NCBI GenBank assembly: GCA_946480465.1
Contig: CAMLJY010000013.1
Span: 1 to 64,000, forward strand
DNA length: 64,000 bases
Source of the DNA: an uncultured Burkholderiales bacterium
GTDB lineage: Bacteria > Pseudomonadota > Gammaproteobacteria > Burkholderiales > Burkholderiaceae
Direction of reading: 5' to 3'
Shown here: one piece after another, positions 38,321-46,869 of the stretch
Position numbering within the stretch: position 1 is the stretch's first letter
Layout of the letters: each line of letters starts with the position of its first letter
Made by a program: the position numbers and the translations under genes
Notes under the pieces: model-generated
Databases searched by the model: none
Told to the model about the DNA's origin: nothing
The model's input: the letters and a program-made list of their open reading frames with translations, nothing else

Positions 38321-38743
38321 ATGGGAATGAACGTAGGCTCCGGCGGGAGCGAAGACGACGTGATGATGGACATCAACACCACGCCGCTGATCGACGTGAT
38401 GCTGGTGCTGATCATCATGCTGATCATCACGATCCCGATCCAGACGCACGCGGTAAAGATGAACATGCCGGTGGGGCCCAGCTCGGCGCCGCCGAAGCCG
38501 CCGGAGATCATCCGCATCGACGTCGACTTCGACGGCACGATCGGCTGGAACGGAACTGTCGTCACCAAAGACGAACTGATCAACAACCTCGCGCAGACTG
38601 CTGCGTTGCCCGATCAGCCCGAGGTGCACCTGCGTCCGAACAAGCTGGTCAGCTACAAGGTCGTTGCGATGGTGATGGCCAACGCGCAGCGGCTGGGCGT
38701 GACCAAGATCGGCATCATCGGCAACGAGCAATTCCTGAACTGA
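38321..38743 (+). CDS. exbD: Biopolymer transport protein ExbD (second copy)
   Basis: This 140-residue paralogue of the upstream ExbD keeps the essential Asp25 (TPLIDVMLVLIIMLIITIP) and a similar periplasmic domain (LRPNKLVSYKVVAMVMANAQRLG) but differs in the middle. Paired exbD genes occur in some TonB systems and may build a mixed ExbD dimer; that is family knowledge and is not shown here. It starts 12 bases after the first copy and is followed after eight bases by the TPR gene. Confidence 0.93.
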   Translation: MGMNVGSGGSEDDVMMDINTTPLIDVMLVLIIMLIITIPIQTHAVKMNMPVGPSSAPPKPPEIIRIDVDFDGTIGWNGTVVTKDELINNLAQTAALPDQPEVHLRPNKLVSYKVVAMVMANAQRLGVTKIGIIGNEQFLN

Positions 38744-38751
38744 GCACGACG

Positions 38752-39960
38752 ATGAAGAAGTTGCACGTCCTGGCCGCTGCGGCGGTACTGACCGGCGCAC
38801 TGGGCCTGGCCCAGGCGCAGACGGTGCGGCCCGAGGTGGGCAAGCCGCTGCAGCAGGCCAGCGACCTGCTGAAGGCCGGGAAGGCCCGCGAGGCGCTGGC
38901 CAAGGTGCGCGAGGCCGACTCGGTCGGCGGCAAGACCGGCGCCGAGCAGCTGATGATCGATCGCATGCGTGGCGCTGCCGCGCAGCGCGCCGGCGACACC
39001 TCGGCCACGATCCAGGCCTTCGAGGCCCTGTTCCCGCGCGTCTCCGGTGCCGAGGCAGCGCAGGTCGCCGAGCAGCTGGCCTTCGCCTACTCGCAGGCAA
39101 AGGACTGGGGCAAGACCAACCAGTGGATCCAGAAGGCGCAGGCCGCGGGCAGCAACAGCGCCCAGCTGAAGCAGCTGCACGCCTACGTACAAGGCCAGAG
39201 CGGCGACTATTCGGCGATCGCCCGCGAGGCAGGCGCGGCGGTGCAGGCCGCGGAGCAGGCCGGCCGCCGACCCGATGAAGGCGACCTGCTGCGCCTGGCC
39301 GATGCCCAGGCCCGCACCAACAACAGCGCCGGCCAGGCCGCAACGCTCGAGAAGCTGCTCTTCAACTATCCCAAGAAGGAGTACTGGAGCATCTACCTCG
39401 GCCGCCTGCCCCGAAAGAGCGGCTTTTCCGACCGCTTCGCACTCGACGTCATGCGCCTGAAGCTCGCCACCGGCAATCTCACGAAGACTGAAGACTTCAT
39501 GGAAATGGCGCAGCTGGCCATCCAGGCTGGCTTCCCCACAGAAGGCAAGGCCATCATCGACAAGGGCTTCGCCGGCGGCGCGTTGGGCACCGGCCCCGAG
39601 GCGGATCGCCACAAGCGCCTGCGCGACCTGGCGACGCAGCGCGAGGCCGATGCCAAGGCGTCGATCGAGCAGCGCGCCACCGAAGCCGCCGCCGCGAAGG
39701 ACGGCAACGACCTGGTGCAGATCGGCTACACCTACGTCACCTTCGGGCAGGCCGACAAGGGCATTCCGCTGATCGAGCGAGGTATCGCCAAGGGCGGCCT
39801 GAAGCGACCGGAGGACGCCAAGCTGCGGCTGGGCATGGCCCTGCTTCAATCGGGCAAGGCCAAGGCAAAGGCAGTGCAGACACTGCGCAGCGTGCAGGGC
39901 AACGACGGCGCGTCCGACCTCGGCCGCCTGTGGGCGCTGTACGGCAACAGCGCCGGCTGA
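38752..39960 (+). CDS. Periplasmic TPR-like protein of the TonB operon
   Basis: The 402-residue protein has a signal peptide (MKKLHVLAAAAVLTGALG, cut after AQA) and a mature part made of helical hairpins typical of tetratricopeptide repeats (QQASDLLKAGKAREALAKVREA, AEQLAFAYSQAKDWGKTNQW, QIGYTYVTFGQADKGIPLIE). It lies eight bases after exbD2 in the same operon. Periplasmic TPR proteins encoded with ExbB-ExbD-TonB are known to assist some TonB systems, for example TtpA in Vibrio; a similar role is an inference. Confidence 0.85.
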   Translation: MKKLHVLAAAAVLTGALGLAQAQTVRPEVGKPLQQASDLLKAGKAREALAKVREADSVGGKTGAEQLMIDRMRGAAAQRAGDTSATIQAFEALFPRVSGAEAAQVAEQLAFAYSQAKDWGKTNQWIQKAQAAGSNSAQLKQLHAYVQGQSGDYSAIAREAGAAVQAAEQAGRRPDEGDLLRLADAQARTNNSAGQAATLEKLLFNYPKKEYWSIYLGRLPRKSGFSDRFALDVMRLKLATGNLTKTEDFMEMAQLAIQAGFPTEGKAIIDKGFAGGALGTGPEADRHKRLRDLATQREADAKASIEQRATEAAAAKDGNDLVQIGYTYVTFGQADKGIPLIERGIAKGGLKRPEDAKLRLGMALLQSGKAKAKAVQTLRSVQGNDGASDLGRLWALYGNSAG

Positions 39961-39979
39961 CGGCAGTCCCGGGCTCCGC

Positions 39980-40000
39980 GGCTGCGCGGGGCGCGCAGCC
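39980..40000 (+). terminator. Hairpin after the TonB operon
   Basis: GGCTGCGC (39980-39987) and GCGCAGCC (39993-40000) form a perfect eight-pair stem with a GGGGC loop, 20 bases after the last gene of the operon. There is no U-tract; the tandem heptamer repeat follows directly. Confidence 0.5.
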
Positions 40001-40004
40001 ATCG

Positions 40005-40032
40005 GCTGATCGCTGATCGCTGATCGCTGATC
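40005..40032. repeat. Heptamer tandem repeat (GCTGATC x4)
   Basis: Four exact head-to-tail copies of GCTGATC fill 28 bases between the TonB operon and the metallo-hydrolase gene. Each unit contains GATC, so four GATC sites are spaced seven bases apart. It is non-coding. Confidence 0.85.
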
Positions 40033-40143
40033 TCCGACTCATCGCGGCGAGACGCAGGCCGAGTCTCCGACGCGCTACCGGTCCATGGGCTGCCGCCGCA
40101 CAATGCCGCCGGTCGACACTCTTCCTCGCGTGGCGCGCTGCCC

Positions 40144-41094
40144 ATGACCCTCCCCTACCTCGAAATGCTGGGCGACGGCATCCATGCCGTCGACACCGGC
40201 TTTCACCGCCCGCGCTTCGACGCCGCCTACCTGGTTGTCGAGCACGGGCGCGCTGCGTTCATCGACACCGGCACCAACCATGCGGTGCCACGGTTGATGG
40301 CAGCGCTGGAAGTCCTCGGCCTGGCGCCGGATGACGTCGACTACGTGATCCCGACCCACGTGCACCTGGACCATGCCGGCGGTGCGGGGCTGCTGATGCA
40401 GTCGCTGCCGCGCGCCACCATGCTGGTGCATCCGCGCGGCGCGCGCCACATGATCGACCCGCTGGCGCTCTACATGGGGGCGCAGGCCGTGTACGGCGCC
40501 GAGGAGATGCAGCGCTCCTACGGCACCCTGCAGCCGGTGGACGCCACGCGCGTGCGCAGCACGACGGACGGCGAGGTCATCGAATTGGCCGGCCGCCCGC
40601 TGCTGTTCGCGCACACGCCCGGCCATGCGCACCACCACCACTGCATCTGGGACGAGGCCAGCCGCGGCTGGTTCACCGGCGACACCTTCGGCCTCTCGTA
40701 CCGCGAACACGATGGTGCACGCGGTGCCTGGATACTGCCGACGTCGACACCGGTCCAGTTCGAACCTGACGCGCTGAAGCAGTCGATCGAACGCATGCTG
40801 CAGCGCGATCCTGCCTGCATGCACCTGACGCACTACGGCCGCGTCCACGACGTGCCGCGCCTCGCCGCCCTGCTCTTCGAGCAGATCGATGCGATGGTCG
40901 CCGCAGCCCGCCGGCTGCGCGACGCCGCGGACCGCCACCAGGCGCTGAAACAGGCGCTGTCCGCGATCTACCGCGGGCAATTGCTGCGCCACGGCGTGGC
41001 AGACGTCGATGCCGCGGTGGCGCTGCTGGACCTGGACATCGAACTGAACGCGCAGGGCCTCGCGGTGTGGCTCGACCGCGGCAGCAAAAGCTGA
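40144..41094 (+). CDS. MBL-fold metallo-hydrolase
   Basis: The 316-residue protein has the metallo-beta-lactamase-fold zinc motif THVHLDHAGG (71-80; His72, His74, Asp76, His77), followed by HTPGHAHHHHCIWD with the next histidine ligand and FTGDTFGLSYRE with the bridging aspartate. The C-terminal third is helical. It resembles the glyoxalase II-like group acting on small thioesters or esters; the substrate is not known. It is convergent with the MarR gene. Confidence 0.88.
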   Translation: MTLPYLEMLGDGIHAVDTGFHRPRFDAAYLVVEHGRAAFIDTGTNHAVPRLMAALEVLGLAPDDVDYVIPTHVHLDHAGGAGLLMQSLPRATMLVHPRGARHMIDPLALYMGAQAVYGAEEMQRSYGTLQPVDATRVRSTTDGEVIELAGRPLLFAHTPGHAHHHHCIWDEASRGWFTGDTFGLSYREHDGARGAWILPTSTPVQFEPDALKQSIERMLQRDPACMHLTHYGRVHDVPRLAALLFEQIDAMVAAARRLRDAADRHQALKQALSAIYRGQLLRHGVADVDAAVALLDLDIELNAQGLAVWLDRGSKS

Positions 41095-41128
41095 CGCGCG
41101 GGCCGGCGCGCACGGGGCGCCCGCCGCC

Positions 41129-41596
41129 TCATTCCTCGTCCGCGCCGCCTTCGTCGTCGAGCACGGCCAGGCAGTCGTCCAGCAGCGCGTGCAGCGCGGC
41201 AACGCGCTCCGGCCCGAGCCGCGCATTCAGCGCCAGCTGCGCCTGCTTCCAGGCTCGCTGGCCCTCGGCTCGCTTCGCCCGCCCCGCGCCGGTCACCTGC
41301 ACCAGCCGGCTGCGCCCGTCCGCCCCCGGGCCGATGCTGATCCAGCCCAGAGCCACCAGCGGCTGCAGGTTGCGCGACAGCGTCGATGCGTCCAGCCGCA
41401 TGCTCGCCGCCAGGTCCGATGGGCGCACCGGCCCCATCTGCAACACGTGCGACAGCAGCGAGTACTGCGTGTTCTTCAGGCCGGTGGCCGAGACATGGGC
41501 GTCGTAGTGGCGGCTGACGGCACGGCTGAGCTGACGCAGCTTCAGGTTCGTGCAGCCCCGCGGCGCTACCACTGTCGTCCGGGTGACGGAATCCAT
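41129..41596 (-). CDS. MarR-family transcriptional regulator
   Basis: The 155-residue regulator has the MarR winged helix (SLLSHVLQMGPVRPSDLAASMRLDASTLSRNLQPLVALGWI) and the wing GADGRSRLVQVT, with an acidic tail. It is divergent from the thioesterase gene, and the 49-base gap between them holds two MarR-like palindromes overlapping both likely promoters. Autoregulation and control of the thioesterase are therefore probable. The ligand is unknown. Confidence 0.93.
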   Translation of the reverse strand: MDSVTRTTVVAPRGCTNLKLRQLSRAVSRHYDAHVSATGLKNTQYSLLSHVLQMGPVRPSDLAASMRLDASTLSRNLQPLVALGWISIGPGADGRSRLVQVTGAGRAKRAEGQRAWKQAQLALNARLGPERVAALHALLDDCLAVLDDEGGADEE

Positions 41597-41603
41597 CAAA
41601 GCA

Positions 41604-41630
41604 TTGTATCTACAATGGTTGCATCTACAA
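41604..41630. promoter_or_regulatory. Twin MarR-type operators over divergent promoters
   Basis: TTGTA-tc-TACAA (41604-41615, perfect) and TTGCA-tc-TACAA (41619-41630, one mismatch) are two 12-base palindromes with centres 15 bases apart. Read to the right, TTGTAT and TACAAC are spaced 16 bases; read to the left, TTGTAG and TACAAT are also spaced 16 bases. So both genes' possible -35 and -10 elements fall inside the palindromes. Binding by the adjacent MarR protein would block both. Confidence 0.7.
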
Positions 41631-41645
41631 CCTTTGAGATGCGCG

Positions 41646-42200
41646 ATGGACACTCCCGCGATCAACACGCCCGAACAGACGCTGGCCGCCTGGCAGGCGC
41701 GCGAGGCCGAACTGCGACAGCGGATGCGCGAGCCCGGCGTGGCCCGGCCCGAGCAGATCGCCGGAAAGACCGGGCTGCAGGTGTTCGAGGCGATGTTCGC
41801 GGGCGAGCTGCCTGCCGCCCCGATCGCCGGCACGCTCGGCTTCATGCTGGTGGAGACGCGCCACGGCTACGCCGCCTTCCAGGGCAAGCCGCAGTTCGCG
41901 CACTACAACCCGCTCGGCACCGTGCACGGCGGCTGGATCGCGACGCTGCTCGACTCCGCCGTCGCGTGCGCGGTGCACACCACGCTGGCACCGGGCAAGG
42001 CCTACACCACCCTCGAGCTGAAGGTGAACTACGTGAAGGCGCTGACCGAGCGCACACCCCTCGTGCGGGCGGTGGGCGAGGTCATCGCGGTCGGCTCGCG
42101 CGTCGCCACGTCCGAGGGCCGGCTGATCGGCCCCGACGGCGCACTGTACGCGCACGCGACGACCACCTGCCTGATCTTCGACGCGATGCCGCCGCGCTAG
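41646..42200 (+). CDS. PaaI-type acyl-CoA thioesterase
   Basis: The 184-residue hotdog-fold protein has HYNPLGTVHGGWIATLLDSAVACAVHTTLAPG, the core of the PaaI/YbdB thioesterase group, with the catalytic Asn/Gly and Asp region, and the closing strand TTTCLIFDAMPPR. It hydrolyses aromatic or medium-chain acyl-CoA; the exact substrate is unknown. It is divergent from, and probably repressed by, the MarR regulator. Confidence 0.9.
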   Translation: MDTPAINTPEQTLAAWQAREAELRQRMREPGVARPEQIAGKTGLQVFEAMFAGELPAAPIAGTLGFMLVETRHGYAAFQGKPQFAHYNPLGTVHGGWIATLLDSAVACAVHTTLAPGKAYTTLELKVNYVKALTERTPLVRAVGEVIAVGSRVATSEGRLIGPDGALYAHATTTCLIFDAMPPR

Positions 42201-42292
42201 AGGCAGGCCCCGTGGCACGGGCCGCGCGCGCATCGCCGGCCCGAAATCGACTTGCGGTGCGCGACGCGGCCCGAGTCGGCCGCTGCCGCCCA

Positions 42293-42919
42293 TCAGCCGC
42301 GCAGTGCCGAGGCCTCGCGCGCCAGGCGCGTGATGCGCGCCCAGTCGCCCTGCGCGACCGCGTCGGCCGGCGTCAACCAGGAGCCGCCGCAGACACGCAC
42401 ATTGGGCAAGGCAAGGAACTGCGGTGCGGTTTCCGGCGTGATGCCGCCGGTGGGACAGAAGGCCACGTCGGGAAACGGCCCTGACAGTGCCTTCAGCATC
42501 GGGATGCCGCCCGCCTGCTGCGCGGGGAAGAACTTCAGGAAGTCATGGCCGTCGGCCTGCGCGGTCATCACCTCGCTGGCGGTGGCCACGCCGGGCAGCA
42601 AGGGCAAGCCCAGCTCGCGGCAGGCCGAGCCGATCTCACGCGTGTAGCCCGGGCTCACCGCGAAGCGGCTGCCGGCATCGCGGGCGGCCCGCGCATCCGA
42701 GGCGCTGCGGATCGTGCCTGCGCCGACCAGCGCTTCCGGCACCTGCTTCGCAATCGCTTCGATGCAGGCCAGCGCGGCATCGGTGCGCAGCGTCACCTCC
42801 AGCACCTTGACGCCACCGGCGAGCAGCGCTTCGGCCAGAGGCACGGCATCGGCCACCCGCTGCAGCACGATCACGGGAATCACCGGGCCGTGCGCGGCCA
42901 GGCTCAGGGGTTCGATCAT
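42293..42919 (-). CDS. eda: 2-keto-3-deoxy-6-phosphogluconate aldolase
   Basis: Eda splits KDPG into pyruvate and glyceraldehyde 3-phosphate, the last Entner-Doudoroff step. The 208-residue protein has Glu41 in LEVTLRTDAAL and the Schiff-base Lys129 in DFLKFFPAQQAGG, plus FCPTGGIT. ATG 42919 has AGAGG six bases upstream; an ATG two codons earlier (42925) is possible. It follows edd closely on the same strand. Confidence 0.96.
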   Translation of the reverse strand: MIEPLSLAAHGPVIPVIVLQRVADAVPLAEALLAGGVKVLEVTLRTDAALACIEAIAKQVPEALVGAGTIRSASDARAARDAGSRFAVSPGYTREIGSACRELGLPLLPGVATASEVMTAQADGHDFLKFFPAQQAGGIPMLKALSGPFPDVAFCPTGGITPETAPQFLALPNVRVCGGSWLTPADAVAQGDWARITRLAREASALRG

Positions 42920-42932
42920 GGACATCCTCTTC

Positions 42933-44741
<1,809 letters not shown>

Positions 44742-44773
44742 GGCGGCGATGGTAATTGAACCCTCCCCGATCA

Positions 44774-44788
44774 CGTAACTTGGTTACA
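44774..44788. promoter_or_regulatory. Palindrome upstream of edd (HexR-like candidate)
   Basis: GTAAC-ttg-GTTAC (44775-44787) is a perfect inverted repeat, and with the next base it reads TGTAAC-caa-GTTACg on the edd strand. This is close to the TGTAA-N5-TTACA pattern described for the sugar-phosphate-sensing regulator HexR. No hexR gene is in the window. It lies 33 bases from the edd ATG and 29 from that of chaC. Confidence 0.5.
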
Positions 44789-44817
44789 TACCCAGTACCG
44801 TGCTGGGCCTTTCTGGC

Positions 44818-45450
44818 ATGCTTTCACGGGTGCTGACACCCTACCGCGATCCGCAGGCGCTGCTCGAATCCACGCGTTCGCAGTGGGGCGCCAAAGGCGA
44901 CCTCTGGGTCTTCGGCTACGCCTCGTTGATCTGGCGGCCGGAGTTCGAGTTCTCCGAGCATCGCCCAGCCCTGGTCCGAGGCTGGCACCGCGCACTGCGC
45001 ATGCACTCACGCGTCAACCGGGGAACGCCGGAGCAGCCGGGCCTGGTCTTCGCGCTGGTCTCCGGCGGCATGTGCCGCGGCGTCGTCTATCGCGTACCCG
45101 CCGCGCGCGCCAGCGATGAGCTGGAACGGCTGTGGCAGCGCGAAATGCCCACCGGCGTCTACGACCCCCGCTGGCTGCCCTGCCAGACGACACAGGGCGC
45201 GGTGCACGCTCTGGCCTTCACGCTGAGCCGCCGCAGCCCCAACTTCACCGGCCGCATCGACGATGCCCAGATGGTGTACATCCTGCGCCACGCCAGCGGC
45301 CGCTACGGGACCACGCTGGACTACCTGCTCCGCACCGCCCAGGCCTTGCGCGACTGCGCCGTGCGCGATCGGGAGATCGAACGGCTGGTGCGCCTGGCAC
45401 GCCGCGAAGGGCTCGTGACCGGCCAGGCAAGCGGCGGGAACGCCGCCTAA
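44818..45450 (+). CDS. chaC: Gamma-glutamylcyclotransferase ChaC
   Basis: ChaC proteins degrade glutathione to 5-oxoproline and Cys-Gly. The 210-residue protein has the substrate loop [13 protein letters not shown] and further family blocks [21 protein letters not shown] and [19 protein letters not shown]. The ATG at 44818 is used; a GTG at 44800 would add six residues. No clear ribosome site is seen. Its stop overlaps that of the convergent MocA-like gene by four bases. Confidence 0.9.
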   Translation: MLSRVLTPYRDPQALLESTRSQWGAKGDLWVFGYASLIWRPEFEFSEHRPALVRGWHRALRMHSRVNRGTPEQPGLVFALVSGGMCRGVVYRVPAARASDELERLWQREMPTGVYDPRWLPCQTTQGAVHALAFTLSRRSPNFTGRIDDAQMVYILRHASGRYGTTLDYLLRTAQALRDCAVRDREIERLVRLARREGLVTGQASGGNAA

Positions 45451-46067
45451 CGCGCGGGTTGCGCAGGTTCGGCGCCGCTGGCGGCGCGCACCGCCGCCAA
45501 GTCGTCGGCGGTGTCCACGTCGACGAGCACGCCCGGATCGTCCAGCTCCAGTCCGATCGACGGGTAGCGCGCGACGATGCGGCGCGCGCCCTCGTCGCCG
45601 CTGAGCTGCACCAGGTCCGAGAACAGCTCCGCCGCGAAGCCCACCGGATGCCCGCGGCGCCCCCGGTACTGGGCAAACACCACCGGGTGCTGCTCGAGCG
45701 CCTTGGCCACTGCCAGCAATGTGCTGGAACTCACCATCGGCATGTCGCCCGGCAGCACGAGCCAGCCCGCGGCGTCGGGCCGGGCGGCCACGCCCGCCGC
45801 GATCGAGTAGCCCATGCCGAGCCCGGCAGGGCCGGCACCGACTTCCGGCAGCACGACCACGTCGCGTCGCGCCACCCACCGCGCCGACTCGGCAGCCAGC
45901 GGATCGGTCGTCACCACCACCACGCCCAGTCCCGTGCCGATCGCATGGCCGATCGTGCGGCCAAGCACGCTGTGGCTGCCGAGATCCTGGGCCAGCTTGT
46001 GTTCCGTGCCCTGGAAACGGCTGCCACGGCCTGCGGCAAGGACGACGATGACGGGCTGCTGCTTCAT
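45447..46067 (-). CDS. MocA-like nucleotidyltransferase
   Basis: The 206-residue protein has the nucleotidyltransferase start [20 protein letters not shown] and [15 protein letters not shown], typical of molybdenum cofactor cytidylyltransferase MocA and its relatives. MocA makes the cytosine form of the cofactor for xanthine-dehydrogenase-type enzymes. No such enzyme is nearby, so other nucleotide sugar or cofactor transferase roles are possible. ATG 46067 gives the family start. Confidence 0.85.
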   Translation of the reverse strand: MKQQPVIVVLAAGRGSRFQGTEHKLAQDLGSHSVLGRTIGHAIGTGLGVVVVTTDPLAAESARWVARRDVVVLPEVGAGPAGLGMGYSIAAGVAARPDAAGWLVLPGDMPMVSSSTLLAVAKALEQHPVVFAQYRGRRGHPVGFAAELFSDLVQLSGDEGARRIVARYPSIGLELDDPGVLVDVDTADDLAAVRAASGAEPAQPAR

Positions 46068-46220
46068 GATCGGTCGCCTAAGCATGGGGGTGGTCGGGGC
46101 CGATCGACAGTCGGAGGATCACCTAAGGCGTTCCACGTAGGGAACAGCCCCACGCTCGGGCACGACCCATGCCGTCCGCGCCGTTCGGACAGCCCTCCGC
46201 CGCGCGGCATACTGCGGCGA

Positions 46221-46859
46221 ATGGACCCATCCATCGCCGCCCTTCGCAAGAGCTACGAACGGGACGAACTCGACGAGACCCAGTCCGCCGAAGAGCCGCT
46301 GCGCCAGTTCGACATCTGGTTCCAGCAGGCGCTGTCGGCGCAGCTGCCCGAGCCGAACGCGATGACGCTGGCCACCGTCGGGCCTCAGGGCCGGCCGTCC
46401 ACCCGCATCGTGCTGATCAAGGGCTACGACCAGCGCGGCATCGTCTGGTACACCAACTACGACAGCCGCAAGGGCCGCGAGCTGGCGGAGAACCCATTCG
46501 CGGCACTGCAGTTCCACTGGGTCGAGCTCGAACGCGTCGTGCGCATCGAAGGTGCCGTCAGCAAAGCCGATGATGCCGAGTCGGATGCCTATTTCGCGTC
46601 GCGCCCGCTCGATTCGCGCATCGGCGCGTGGGCTTCGCCCCAAAGCCAGGTAATCGGCTCGCGCGCGGTGCTGGTGGCCAATGCCGCTCGCTATGCGGCC
46701 CGATTCGCGCTGTCACCGCCTCGGCCACCGCACTGGGGCGGCTACCGACTCAAGCCGGACAGCTGGGAGTTCTGGCAAGGCCGCAAGAGCCGCCTGCACG
46801 ACCGCCTTCGCTACCGGCTCGACGGCGAGCACTGGGTGCGCGAACGGCTGGCGCCTTGA
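46221..46859 (+). CDS. pdxH: Pyridoxamine 5'-phosphate oxidase
   Basis: PdxH uses FMN and oxygen to turn pyridoxine or pyridoxamine phosphate into pyridoxal phosphate. The 212-residue protein shows [38 protein letters not shown], and the C-terminal signature [24 protein letters not shown]. The length is normal and ATG 46221 fits. It is convergent with the hybrid kinase. Confidence 0.97.
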   Translation: MDPSIAALRKSYERDELDETQSAEEPLRQFDIWFQQALSAQLPEPNAMTLATVGPQGRPSTRIVLIKGYDQRGIVWYTNYDSRKGRELAENPFAALQFHWVELERVVRIEGAVSKADDAESDAYFASRPLDSRIGAWASPQSQVIGSRAVLVANAARYAARFALSPPRPPHWGGYRLKPDSWEFWQGRKSRLHDRLRYRLDGEHWVRERLAP

Positions 46860-46869
46860 TCAACGCGGC

